Assembly: GCA_964057225.1 (NCBI GenBank)
Contig: OZ059897.1
Span: 9,858,001-9,922,000 of the forward strand
Reading direction: 5' to 3'
Source: Auanema rhodensis
Taxonomy: Eukaryota > Nematoda > Chromadorea > Rhabditida > Rhabditidae
DNA length: 64,000 nt
In this document: one piece after another, positions 47,101 to 59,683 of the stretch
Numbering within the stretch: the stretch's first letter is position 1
Layout of the letters: every line of letters starts with the position of its first letter
The notes under the pieces: generated by a model
Seen by the model: only the letters and a program-made list of their open reading frames with translations
Database searches by the model: none
Told to the model about the DNA's origin: nothing
Program-made: the position numbers and the translations under genes

Positions 47101-48644
47101 GTAATATAAGCTTAAGACTAGGGATATCAATCTGCGTTTTTAACATAAAAATTTTATTTTTAACTTCTAACCTTCCCTCTTCTCTTCAACTTTCTTTAAC
47201 ATAATCTTTGTTACAGATGCGTCCCGATGGACAATGTGCACTTCCTTTGGTCCCACGTGGTACATTTAGTGATTCCGATGGTCTTCGATTTGGTGGAATG
47301 ACTGGATCTCGTATTGAATATAAAATCGTTAATGATTCATTCGAAAAGAGGTTTGATAGATTATGATAGATAGTTGGAAGATGTTTGATCGTTTTTCAGC
47401 GGAACATTCACGTTGAGCGTTAAAGCAACAGCTAATAGTGGAGTGATACTATTTGCTGCAAACGAGAAGCAGTCAGATCACATTGGTCTCTTCCTTAGTG
47501 ATGGCCGTGTTGTATTCACTTTCAACAGTGGAGGTGGACCAAGCACTGTTCTCAAGTCTACCAAATCCATTATGGATGGTATGTGGCACGAGATTAAGGC
47601 AACAAGAACTGCAAGCGAAGCACATCTCGTTCTCGATGACGAAAGTGTTGAAACTGAGTAAGTTATGGGATTTTAAAGCCAACATATAGTTTTTCCTATA
47701 GGAATTCCATTAAATCCATTGAGACCAAAGCTCCATTATTCGTAGGAGGAGTGCCATCGGAATTGGCTGCTTATATCAGAACAATCATTCCTGTAAGCTT
47801 GATTGATTTTTTTTTCTTTTGAAAACTAAATTGTAGGGAGTTCGTGCAGAATTTGGAGGGTGTATTAGAAATTTCAAACTCAATGATAAGCAAATTGAGA
47901 ACAAACATGAGCATGGAGTACAACGGTGCAATTCATTCATAGAAGATGGAATGTTTTTCGGTGAAAATGGTGGATATGCCATCTTGAAAAAGGGATATCA
48001 TGTTAGTTTCTAATAATTATAAATATAAATATTTCATAAATTAAGGTTGGACAAACATTCATTGCTGATATTGAAGTAAGACCTCGTGTCCAAAATGCTG
48101 TATTGTTCTCTGTTGGTAAAGTAGAATACTTGGCTGTTCAAATGAATAATGGATCTGTTAAAGTATTTGAATATGATTTATTCCTTCTTCTCAACTTATT
48201 GTTTTCAGTTTACTATTGACAGTGGAGCTGGACCTGAAAGCTTGATTTTCAAACCAACTGCTGGTTCATCTCTCTGTGATGGCCATTGGCATTCCATTAA
48301 GATAATGAAGAAAAAGAACTTGATGACTCTGACTGTTGATGGAAAGAGTAATCTGCACATCATGAAGAAGAGTAAAAAGCCTGAAACTGTTACTAATGAT
48401 CCAATCTATTTGGGAGGTATTCCGGATGAATCTGAAGCTAAAGGATTAGAAACTAAAGGTAATTCTTTGCTCTTTGACAGAATGCTCTAAGGCAATATCT
48501 ATTTCAGAACCTTATATTGGATGTCTGAGAATCACTAACTATGGTGACAAGAAGGCGCGTGTTATTCGTCGTCGTAAGCAGATTGATGTATCTAAGCTTG
48601 AAGTATTCGGTGACGTGAATAGTATGGAATGTCCTGTTAACTAA
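35199..48644 (+). CDS. epi-1: Laminin alpha chain (EPI-1 / alpha-5 type)
   Basis: A basement-membrane laminin alpha chain of about 3,600 residues in nearly 50 exons. The start at 35199 gives a signal peptide ([20 protein letters not shown]). Next is the LN domain ([40 protein letters not shown]). About eleven LE (EGF-like) repeats follow (36.3-38.5 kb). Then comes the IVb/LF domain ([20 protein letters not shown]), further LE repeats (40.9-41.7 kb), and an L4 domain (41.75-42.35 kb). More LE repeats run to 43.45 kb, then the coiled-coil trimerisation region (to about 45.2 kb), then five LG domains. The LG3-LG4 linker is Thr/Ser-rich ([20 protein letters not shown]). The long LEa block with an LF domain marks the alpha-5/EPI-1 class, not LAM-3. 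A furin-like RAKR lies in the coiled coil. The stop is at 48642-48644. All domains look intact. Confidence 0.95.
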
Positions 48645-48941
48645 CTTGCCCCCCCCCCTCCCGACATCAATATTACTGTTATAATGAGATACAAATATAT
48701 ATAATATATATGAATGCATATGAGCATATTAACTATTTTTAGAAAACAAAACCTTGCCCCCTCTAACATTATTAAAAATTAAATTTTTGATATTATTTGA
48801 AGCTTTATAACGTTAAAAACTTTAAAAAAATGTTTCTAACAGCCTAATTGGCTTTAATATTTTCAAAAACACAATTCTTGTTCATTTTCTCTCGGTTACA
48901 ATATATGTATGTCTTTGTTTTAAATCTCATTTATTATACTT

Positions 48942-48947
48942 AATAAA
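48942..48947 (+). terminator. polyadenylation signal of the laminin gene
   Basis: AATAAA (in TAATAAAGAC), about 300 bp after the laminin stop, followed by a T-rich stretch. It is the first good signal downstream of the stop. Confidence 0.5.
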
Positions 48948-50074
48948 GACTTGTTATTATTATTAATTTTATTTAAAAAAAAAAGAAAAGAAAATATTAT
49001 AATACTATAATAGAGTATTAATATTATAAATATATTATGAAAGAAGTTATATGATACCTATTTGTTGATATTTAATCGTTTTTTTAATCAAAAATGAAAA
49101 ATATCTCGAAATTGAGGTAAATTTGGTTTTGAAATTGAGATTGCTATAAACAATAATTAAGTTGTTTGCTTTTTATTTTCAAAAATTGGACGGAGATCTC
49201 TATTTTTCTGCAATTTTGCATCATTAGTTCAAGCCATTTGGCTGTCTGGCTCTTTTTCTTTCTTTCTTTTTTTTTGCAAATTTGCTTTTTTATAAATTAA
49301 AGTGGTTAGCTATATGACAAATCTGTTTGGTAGTACTTAATATACGTACTGAATCTCCTAAATTGGATATCCATCCTCTGGGCCATTGAAAAATTGCTTA
49401 GCACTTGTTGGTGGGGGTGGGTGGCTTAGTGTCAGCTTGAAAAGCCTTTTTTAATCGGCCAAGCAGAGAGGTCAATGCAAAATAGTTCTGTAGCTCTTTT
49501 TTTTTCGTTTCTTTCTGCAAATTCAACGTACTAAGCTATTTAGTGAATGATCTTATCCTTTATTCTTTCTCAGCTTTTTTTTGGTTCATTAGGATATATG
49601 CTTTTAGTGAGGTTATTCTCCAAAAAATCCAATAATTTTTGACAAACTAATTAGATTTATTTCAATGAAATGCTTTTTTCTTTGCGAATTCACTTATGTT
49701 TTATAGGAAAAAAAGGAGGATTTGTGAAACCTATCATGTAGTCAGTTTCCTATTCTTCCTATTAGAAATTATTTGAATTGAATAGATGAAGTCTGCTCTG
49801 AGCTTTTTGAACAATGCAATAGAATAATTCCAATTTCAATGATAAGTTAGAAGTTTTTTCATATATATATATATTCTCAAAATAGTACAATGATATAGAC
49901 AATTTTATAATTAGTATAATTTATTTAGTTCCGATATTTCATCCAAATTCCTTTTTTCTCTAATTTTACAGCATCTTTTCTTTCTTTTTTTTTCCATTTT
50001 CTTTTTCGTAGGTGACTGAGTCTGAGTCCAAATTATTTTTTCCGTATATAGATCTATGATTTTAAATAAATAAA

Positions 50075-50171
50075 TATATATTTATATATATATAATTTAT
50101 AGTACATATACTATATATATATATATATATATACATAAATAAATAAATAAATATATATATATATATATATA
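50075..50171. repeat. (AT)n and (TAAA)n microsatellite
   Basis: Nearly 100 bp of TATATA runs with an inner block of four TAAA units (near 50135-50151). Confidence 0.9.
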
Positions 50172-51864
50172 AAAAAACGAAAACCTAGCAAATTTCCCAA
50201 GTAATTACATCTCAGAGAGAGATAGAGAGAGGGGTAGCACCATACATTCGCATATCTTAATAGACTATGCTAAATGGTCGTTTTTTTGCATTTTATACCA
50301 AAAAAAGACTATAAATACATAATTTTAAAATTTTAAAAACTCTAATAAAACAATTTTTATTTTTTTTAATTAAAATTCAAAAACAATAGGGATTGTTCGT
50401 CATCTGTTCAGGTATAATATACTATATAATGAAATTTCTCTTCTTTTTTTTTGAAAAAAAAAGAGGATTTCCTTCTCCTTTTCATTTTTTTTTGTTACTC
50501 AAATGATGAGCTGGCTTGGAATCTTTTTTCATCACTAATTCATTCTTGGAGTATTCTATGATTTATAAATTTTGTTTTACAAATGATTACTTTTGAAAGA
50601 TAGAAAAGGAATACTCTCGAAGAATCTCAGATTATAATTGCTACTCCCCCTCAATTCAATTTCAATTGTGCATCAACATTCTTCTATTGTTTCATATAGA
50701 ATTTGGATTGGCTTTCCTCAGCAAGCAAAGTTTTCTTAAAGAATATTCAGAAATATATAATACATATGAGTTTGAAGAAGTAAAAGCTATAATAATTCTA
50801 AAATGAATATGAGAATATTCGCAGTCTCATTGTAAGCAAAGCAATTTTTTTTCTGTTCAAATATAATCCTGTGAATTATGCTGTTTATACCTAAAATAAT
50901 GTAGGATTTCAGAGATAACCTATGAGATTAATGGCTAAGATATTTTAATTTTCTTTTTCCGTTACATAACTGAAATCCTTTTTTTTTTTCACAAAACATT
51001 CATATATATTCTTATTTAAGCTATTGTCCATCCAATTTTTGTTTAGCCAGTTAACCTATACTAATATTTTCTAAATATTTCAATAAGTTCAGCTTATTCT
51101 TCATCTTTCACGTGTTTTTTTGGTTGAAGTTTAAGAAACAAATGAAAAAATATAAAAATATGAATAAAAAAGGAGAAAAAGAGAATTGTCTCCTGCATTT
51201 TCCTTTTCTCTTTTCGTTCTATCTCAAGTGAGCTTTTGCATATTCAGACAGAAAATCTTTTGCATTACCCATACACTTCTATAAGTAATAATACTTGAAC
51301 TATATAGTATATTTACTTGTATTTTCTTTTCTTTTCTTTTAAAAAATTTGAAAATAAGACTTTCATTGAGGAGCTAAAATGAGAACAACAAGACTTTTAA
51401 ACTTCTATATATATCTATATACTCATATGTACACACACATACACACAGGATATATATATATATATATATACATAATACAGATGATATACACAGGAGGACA
51501 TATACTCTTGGAATTGTTCAAGTTGATTTGCTTTCTCTTCTTTCATTCTCTGCTTCTTTCTCTATCTCTCCTTGCCTCTATCTCTCTCTATCTCTATCTC
51601 TCACTTCCTCAGATTTATCATGATTTCGAACTCACTTTGAACTGATCTTTGAATAATGTTTTGATGCTAAACAAGTCCTACACCTGTAGTCATCTTCCAT
51701 GGTCTATGAGCTTCGAAATACTCGTTTTTGTCTTGTCCATCACAATTTGCCTCTTATCTCCTTCATTCTCAATTTGGCTCATACAAACTCCCCCACTCTC
51801 TGCTCCCTCTCTATATATCCATCTAACTCTTTCATCTTACTATACTCTCTTTTTGTTTGAACTC

Positions 51865-51866
<2 letters not shown>

Positions 51867-51905
<39 letters not shown>
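51867..51905. repeat. (CT)n microsatellite
   Basis: About 19 CT dinucleotides without interruption, within a broader pyrimidine-rich zone (51530-51930). The Ser/Leu reading frames here come from the repeat. Confidence 0.9.
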
Positions 51906-51909
<4 letters not shown>

Positions 51910-54262
51910 CTATTTATATCTTTCTAACTCTCTTTATTCTTTTTTAAGCGTTAGCGCTACTATCTGCTTGTCACCGTGTTCATCGTTGTTCAAGTCTTTT
52001 CAATCTCTCGAGTTCTTCTTGACATGCAAGCTTATAAGATTAAATGCCGTCTATCATTGTAAGAGATGAAGAGATCCTAAGGGAGAGTTAAATTTGTAAC
52101 GAAATAGGAATAGAGCTCATCACTCAATTTCCTTTTCTTTCTTTGTCACTTACCGAATTTGGACTTCATCTGATTGCTTTATTTGCTTTATATTTCACTC
52201 AATTCAATGACTTTTGCACAATTGGTTTGTATAACTATTTATGTATATTGTTTAATTTTTTTTTGTGTTGAAAAACTATTTATTCACAAGTTCATTGCAC
52301 TTTTTCGTGCTCAGCTACTTCTCTGCATAATATCAGCTCGTAATATTTGGAGTTCAAGTATTTAGTTTGCACCTTTTTTCACTTCTTTTTCTGTCAAATA
52401 CATAGTAACGTAGTGGTTTGCAGCTTCTCACCCAAAGTAGCTTAAGCATGCTCTAGCTCATTCAGTACTCATTTACAATCTCATAGAGCGAATTCATTCA
52501 TTCATTCGAATTAGCCGATAAACTAACTGTTCATCTTCTCTCGTCACCAACTCGTTGTCCTTTATAGCACTTCAATCACAAAATGTCTATATTTGGATGA
52601 AGAGAAGACTCTTTAAATGTCGTTTTCATATGGCAACATACGAGCGTGAATCTACACGCATAATCTTGGATCATCTGCAGTTCTTTTACATCTTTATTCC
52701 GGCCGAGATTTCCGTCACTACTACACATCATTTTTCTTTTATTTCTTTCATCTTTTTCTTCTGAATCTTTTTTTGTGCGTATATGTGTGTGTGTGCTGTA
52801 AGCCTTCAACTCCTCCCTCACGCCAACGTCGCATGATACCAATTATGGTATCACAGTGGTCTTTAACCCGCCCACTGACTGAATCAGGCTTCACTCTCTG
52901 TGTCGATGTGCTCACAGGTTTTCTCTATCACTTCATTCTATTTCAACAGAAATAATTTGAAATTCCATGAATCTCTCTTTTCCCACGAAGGTCACAGTTT
53001 CTATTTCTTTTCTTTTTTTTTTTGAAAATCAAATAAATCCTTACACCTTCATCATTTGTCCGGAAACAATATGTTTTATTATGCTACACCTTGAAAACTT
53101 ATTGTATTATGCTATTACATCATCTTAAACTTAATTCAAACTTTATTTTTTCTTTAATATAATAAAATTTTGAAGTAACTATATACTTTTATAAGATTTA
53201 AGAAATAACTATAAATAACTTATATATTTTGATTTGAAAACATTATTCTCTTTCTTCCTCTTCCTTCTTCTTTCGACTTCTTATTTCTCTCTCTCTCTCT
53301 TGTCACTTTCTTAATAATTTCTTAAATCTTCATTTATTTTCAAATATATTAAGATTTTTAGAAGAAATAGAAATTTTACTGACACATGTATGTATATGAA
53401 ACTTTTTGAGATGAAGTTCAGAATGATGTTCTTCAGATGCTTCTGAAGTTGTCACTTTTCTCAGCTTTATTTCAGTTCAAGGAAATGTTTCAGATTTTGT
53501 GAAAATTCATTTTCATCTCTTTTCTCAATTTCATTTTACTTTTTGAGTTTTATTCTGAAAAAAAAAAGAATTTCTAGCTACATATATCCGAATACAGTTT
53601 TAAAGTTAATGAAACATAACTTCAGAAATTAACTGATTGAACAACAAACCTATTCCTCTCTATACGATTCTAATTCAACAAGTAAATCTTTCTTTAGAAA
53701 ACACAAGATGAAGTATATATCAAGCTATATCTTTCACTTATATGTTTTTCTTTTTTACAAAGTAAAAGAAAAAAAATGGAAAATCAACTAAGAAAAATAT
53801 AATTTCCTCTTCTTCTTCTCCTTCTTCTTCAAATCATAAAATACTACGTATGAAGTTTTTCTATAATATACAATTTGTTGTCTATGTTTTTCAGCTTAAC
53901 GCTTATCTATCTCGTTTATAATTACAAAATATTGAACACTAATTTTATATTTGAATCTAAAATATATGCATTTCAAATTAAAGTTGTTTGCTAGTATTTT
54001 TTCGTCAAAGCACTATTTATTGTATATAATTTGTTCTTATTTCTTCAAATTTTTTTCAAGCAAATTTACATAATATCACATTTTGTTGGAGAAAAAAAAA
54101 AGGTATTTTGACGTCAAAAAACAAAACATTATTTTTCGACGACAGTGTCTTCTTCTGCCCAGTTGGTATCGACAAGTGACTCCTTATTCTTCTCCTTCTT
54201 CTGCTTTTGCTTCTCACTCTTATTCCAACAATTCATATTTTCTTTCTTTTATAGGTATTCCG

Positions 54263-54597
54263 ATGTCGTCATCCAGTTTAGCACAGCTGTGCATCTTTTT
54301 CCTTGTTCTTACAACAGCATCAGCTAGTTCTATAAGAGCTAAACGTCAACTAAGCCCAGCTGTATCACTGGAGGAGCGTCTTCCATTCCTTATGACATAC
54401 GGTAATTCAGAAGTAAGTTTTGAATAAAAGTACAAATAAGAAGAATAGAATAAAGGTTATATGAGAGAAAGAAGACAAATAAAAATGATTTTATATATTA
54501 TTTATATGTTTTATTATGACAAATAATCAATTTTAAAAGTAAAAGAAATACAATGTTGCAATGTCATTTGTTATTGGTAGAAGAAGAGAATGAAGGA

Positions 54598-54644
<47 letters not shown>

Positions 54645-55388
54645 CTGTTTGAAAGAGAGAGAGAGAGAGCTGTTTGAAAGAGAGAGCGCGCGATTGAGAG
54701 AAAGGAGGGATTAGATCAACCTTTGAAACTATGTGTAGTTGCCGATGCAGAGATTCTTCCTTATTTCTCAATTCTGTTGTCTCGTTTTCGGAAATGAAAT
54801 TCATCTTTGGCTCATATATACATCTATTCTCGTCATGACCTTATTGTATTCTCCATATATTCTTCTTCTAGCTATCTATCTATGAGTCTGTCTGTGTGTG
54901 TGTGTGTGTGTGTGTATGTATATAGTCTGATACTTCCTAAAAGAATTATCTTTTCTTTCAAATTAGATATTCAGAATTACTAGAACATTTCAATTAATTA
55001 ATCTTTTTTTTTATTCTTTACAGGGCTCTGCTTTCAAGAGGTCACCACTTAGCGTTCAGCTTAAGCGACATATTTCACCATCAATTGATGTTGAACAAGA
55101 TTTGGGACAAATGAGAACATTGATGGATATTGGAAAGCGACAGGTGGATTAAATCATTTCTATTACTAAATCTTTTTTTTTCTTATTATCTTTCAGATAA
55201 GTATTGCTGATGACATGAATAGAGAAGTTGAGGTAAAATATTCACCAACTACTTCCTCGTATAATCCATCAAATCCTTTTCAGCTGTACAATAGGCTGTT
55301 CAGTGCTGGTAAACGAGCCATCTCTCCTGCTCATGATCTTCAATCTGCATTATCATTCTCCGATTATTTGGAACGTGCTGGACGGTAA
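54263..55388 (+). CDS. nlp-11: NLP-11 neuropeptide precursor
   Basis: Four exons: 54263-54412, 55024-55143, 55197-55232 and 55284-55388. A signal peptide (MSSSSLAQLCIFFLVLTTAS) is followed by dibasic-flanked peptides. Three end in Gly before the cleavage site and so should be amidated: HISPSIDV...TLMDI-GKR, QISIADDM...YNRLFSA-GKR, and AISPAHDL...SDYLERA-GR at the C-terminus. They match the three C. elegans NLP-11 peptides in order and spacing (HISPS...LLDI, ...MYNRLIDA, ...ALERA). Two further segments, QLSPAVSLEERLPF... and SPLSVQL, are also KR-flanked but not amidated. An acceptor at 54247-54254 just before the ATG suggests a spliced leader. Intron 1 is about 610 bp and holds (GA)n and (GT)n tracts. 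The gene stands alone between very long flanks, as is common for neuronal genes. Confidence 0.93.
54601..54690. repeat. (GA)n tract in nlp-11 intron 1
   Basis: Purine-only GA run with a small inner duplication of GAGCTGTTTGAAAGAGAGA (near 54641-54685). Confidence 0.85.
54893..54916. repeat. (GT)n microsatellite in nlp-11 intron 1
   Basis: About 12 GT units, followed by ATGTATATAG. Confidence 0.9.
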
Positions 55389-55789
55389 AATTGCAAATCT
55401 GTACAGAATGATTAATACAAAGCATACCAATCTAATTTAAGTAGCTTAAAATCTTGAATTCCATGTATTTTGTGATATTTAAATTTGCCGCCCAGAAAAA
55501 GAAGGATATAATATCGATGAGGCTTTACTTTTCTTGAGAATTGAATGAAACATCATGATGTATTTTGATTATATGTTCAAGAAATATGTTAATTAAGTTT
55601 TTTTAAAGTTTTTATTATATGATATCATATATATATATATAACATCTAGAAAAAAAGAAAATATGATAAAACATGAAATTATTGAAATTATACAGTATGA
55701 CCATGGGTTACAATTTTTTTTCAATTTCTGCAGATTCCGAAAATTGGGAAACGGTACATGAAGAAATAGAGATAGAGACAAATGGAGAG

Positions 55790-55923
55790 AAAGAGAGAGA
55801 GAGAGAGAGATAGAGAGAGAAATAGAGTGAAAAAGAAAAAGAGAGAGAGAAAAATAGAGAAAAAGAGATTCAATGATAGAGGAGAAACAAGTGGGGAACA
55901 GCGAAGAACTGATTAAGAAAGAA

Positions 55924-55982
<59 letters not shown>

Positions 55983-56110
55983 GGGAAAGACAGGTAAAGA
56001 GAGAGAAAAAGAGATTGAATGATAGAGGAGAAACAAGTGGAGAAATACGAAGAATTGATTAAGAGAGAGAGAGAGAGAGAGAAATAGAAAGAGAGAGAAA
56101 GTGAAAGAAA
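55790..56110. repeat. GA-rich minisatellite with a duplicated ~146-bp unit
   Basis: Long GA arrays flank a motif that appears twice, at 55861 and 56007 (AAAAGAGATTnAATGATAGA, then GGAGAAACAAGTGG). The copies differ at a few bases. The period is 146 bp. Confidence 0.85.
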
Positions 56111-57278
56111 AAGTAAAACGTAAGAGAAAAACATTTATATTGTAATTGAAGGTATTTATTTACTTTATCAATATCCTATTACATTATTAAAATATGTATA
56201 CAAGAGAGAAAATCATTAAGCTGACTGATTTTTTTCTAAAACAAAACAAGCTTTAAGGGTTAAAAGTAATAAATTAATATGAAATATAATGAAAATATTG
56301 TCTTTCAAACAAACAAAACCGTTTTTAACTTCTTTTTTTCTGAGAAGAATTGAAAAGCTCACAAACGTTTTGGATGAAAATTCTATAAAATTGTTTTTGA
56401 CTTCCGAATAAGATAAGCTTGTTGTAATGTCTATGTATTCCCTTTGTCGGCATTTTTTAAATAAATAATGAAAATCAAAGAAAAATTTATGAAATAAACT
56501 ATTGCAACAACGTTTTTGTTAGAAAATAGAAGTTTTGTTTAAACTAAAATGGCATGTAAGTTGAGTGTTGAATAGTGGATTTCGTAAGTTGTCACACTAC
56601 TACTAAGCTGTTGGATTTTACTCATTTTGAAGGTATGTTCATACTGTTTCATTGTCTTTCATATTCAGAAAATTGTTTCTCAGGAAATACACTACTAACA
56701 TTCTTTAGATTTTGAAGCTGAAAGCTCTTTCGCTTTGACAGTTTTCTCTTCATTGCTTTAGGCTCTGAAAATTACATTGAAGCACAATAGCGCTCTTGAG
56801 ATGTAAGCATTTCAGTCTTTTCTGCAATTGTTGTTTCAATTTATTTTAAATTTCCATTACGTAATTTAAATTTGAACTAGTACTTGTTTGAAGAATTGAT
56901 AGCATTCTGAATATGTAAGAAGCATAATCTCAACTTCGAAGTATGATTGAATTGAATGCGCACATGCACATGTTCACAGACACATGTATACATGTGTGTG
57001 TGTGTTGCTTGACCTCTGACTAAGGACTAACCCACTCATATGAAATTTCCTGTCATTTCGGCAACATTAGAGTCGTAAAGCAAAGCATTTCTTTCGTTAG
57101 ACATTGCCTTCAGGCTATTCATAAAACAACTCGGCATACTCAAGTAGCCATGCAGCTTTTTCGGTTACTTCAAATTGTCGTTTTCATTTTATTGTTACTT
57201 TAGCTCATAATGTGTCGTTTTTTCCTTTTTTTGTGAGTTTATCAGTATTTCTTATACCTTTCAGAAGATATTTTTGGG

Positions 57279-57310
<32 letters not shown>

Positions 57311-57340
57311 TCTCACTCTCGATCTATCTTTATCTATCTA
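57279..57340. repeat. (CT)n / (CTAT)n microsatellite
   Basis: About 14 CT units, then CTCACTCTC and a few CTAT units. Confidence 0.85.
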
Positions 57341-59168
57341 TCTATACATAAAGCATCCTTACGTGAAAATGGAGCGAAAAACATAAACAAGATTTTCGGC
57401 TAATTCTTTTTTTTGGTGAAAAATGTTCTTGTATACATACATGAGAGATGCATAATATGCCAAAGAAAATGAAAGATTCCCTTTAGAGTAGTTAAAGAAA
57501 TCTAAATCTAATGATTCTTGTGTGCAGTCAAGAATAATATATCAACCTCACAATTGTCTTCAAATGTCAATAAACCTCCAGGGATCTTAACATATGGAAG
57601 GAAGATTGTTTATCATTCACCAACTCATTCAGTCAATTCATAAATAACCTCATTCTTTTTCGAGTTATTTACTTGGATGCACTTTTTTTTGCTTCGCAAC
57701 TTTCGATTTAATACTTCTTTTACTAAAGTTATTAGTTTTTCTCAGTTTTTCTCCAAGAACACATTGAATAGATTCAATTTAATTTTCCTCACTTGAATAA
57801 ACTTTTCAGCAAATTTGCCAGAACGTGTTCAAACGGCCGGTTGCAAATTTAGTAAGGACTTATCTTCATGCATATGCATTACTTTTACAACTCTTTTGAA
57901 AAAAAACAAGGTTTTGTTGTTTTCCTACATTTTTCTATTTTCACCTTTTTTCTCTCAGATAATACTCTATAAAGGTTTCTGAGAGAACATTAGATGAGAG
58001 GTTCCTTCCTCAATTTTTTTCTTGAGATCCCTTGAGACAAAGCTATCTTGATACAGCTTTACTTGTTCATCGTTGTATGCTGTTGTATGTTACACGTTGT
58101 CGTTTTCCACTTGCTTAAGTTGTTTTGAGTTGAGAAGAATTCTTGTGGAATCTTGTAATTTGAATTATTTCGTCTTTAAAGATGTACATATCATGCTATT
58201 CATCATCATAAATTCCGTAATTTGGTCATTCAATCATATCGAAATTCAATTTTGAACAGTTTTTGCCTAAGTTTCATGAAAGAACTCTTGTAAATGAATA
58301 AAATGAACAGCAACTTATTGAATTTCACGTCTCATCGATAAGTCTTTAAAGCAAAAACGAGCATCCGATAAAAGCGGAGAAAAGGGCTCAAAATAACAAG
58401 AAAGTGGAAAGAGAGATAGAGTGGAGATAGACTGCATGAAAGTAGACGAAGGCTTACTTCATAATAACTCCCTCATCTGCCCATTCGTCTACAAACCAAG
58501 CAGCTGTCCAGTTAAACATGGAACATCTATTATTTGGTTTCCACTATTTTGGAAACTTTTTATCACAACATTTACATGTTTAACGATCTAATAATTATAT
58601 TTTTATCATATAACTATACTATTTATAACATTTAATTTTCAATTCATTTATTTAGTTTTAATGTGTAACTTCACGCGATTTTTCCGTTTGAGTTCTGCCA
58701 CTTCCTGTCTTTTAAAAGCTAAAATAAGCGAAAAGATTCAAAGATTCTCTTTACAGAGATCCGTATCAAGTTTCATTTGGCTGTCTATCTACTACAAGGT
58801 GCATATTGAAATGCTAATATTATGCTTTTAACTGAAAACTTAATGCTGTTTGCAACTCTCTGGTCATTGAAAGTTGAAGCTACAAACTCTTTTCGCATCT
58901 TTTCAAATGAAACAAATAATATTCGTTTGACGAAGCATTAAATTGTTTCTAATCGTTGTAGTTACGTTTGAAAGATGTTTAATACTAAACCTGAGAATAT
59001 AACTCAAAATTGCTTTCATTCATAGCCAGCATAGACAGAATTCTTCTATTCCCCCTCATTCTGTTTTGCTGAGTTTTGCTGAGTGTGTCCTTTGTTCCTA
59101 AAGCATATTTGAGATATATTTACGAAGAATGTTTCATTTAACTTAAAATATATTAATAAATATTCTAA

Positions 59169-59204
59169 ATATATATATATATATATATATAGATATATAT
59201 ATTA
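59169..59204. repeat. (AT)n microsatellite
   Basis: About 17 AT units with one G interruption. Confidence 0.9.
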
Positions 59205-59683
59205 TTCTAAGTATACTTTAAAAATTTCAAACGATATTCCTTAATGCTACTTCTAACCTCGCTAGCTGACACAAGTTTGACTGTGTTGAAAGCTACAACA
59301 AACATCCTTCACACATTCGAAGTGTGTTCTCCACATACTTCTTTAGAAATCGCATTTGATGATTATCATCATCATCAACTTCAGCAAGTAATACGTCGTC
59401 AATCAAACTTTATTATTTTCCCTTTTTTAACCTTTGTAAAGCGGACTTGTATGTATATTTTATATTTGAGAAATATTAATAAAAAGAAATAATATTATAA
59501 TATTCATAACATCTCTTCATTTGCTGTTTTCCGTTCAAAAACAAATTTTTCCCCCCTGCTTTTAAGAATCTTTTTTTTTTCAAAGCTTTATAAAGATGTA
59601 TACTATATATACATATACTATATATTTTATTATTTTTGTATTTATTTTTCTTTTTTTATTAGTTTCAGATATAAAGTTTGATA

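Larger units (their letters stand above)
48645..54262. other. long gene-poor region between laminin and nlp-11
   Basis: 5.6 kb with no supported gene. The first 300 bp are laminin 3' UTR (a poly-C run at 48651-48659; AATAAA at 48942). The rest is AT-rich, with (AT)n/(TAAA)n and (CT)n tracts, several poly-T runs and a 20-bp palindrome at 52834-52853. It is probably the upstream control region of nlp-11. Its reading frames are low-complexity Ser/Leu or Phe/Ile shadows. Confidence 0.55.
55389..59683. other. long gene-poor region after nlp-11
   Basis: 4.3 kb with no supported gene. It holds a GA-rich minisatellite (55790-56110), a (CT)n tract (57279-57340), a (TG)n tract near 56994 and an (AT)n run (59169-59204). 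The ORFs over the GA and CT tracts are repeat artefacts. It may carry downstream enhancers of nlp-11 or the promoter of the next gene. Confidence 0.5.

Noticed and set aside
51379-52069. ORFs rich in Ser/Leu/Tyr
   Set aside because: They are translations of CT and TA repeats; no splice structure or family feature.
54083-54262. In-frame extension upstream of the nlp-11 signal peptide
   Set aside because: A splice acceptor lies just before the chosen ATG, and the extension would bury the signal peptide.
55593-56134. Minus-strand ORFs of Ser-Leu repeats
   Set aside because: Pure artefact of the GA array read on the other strand.
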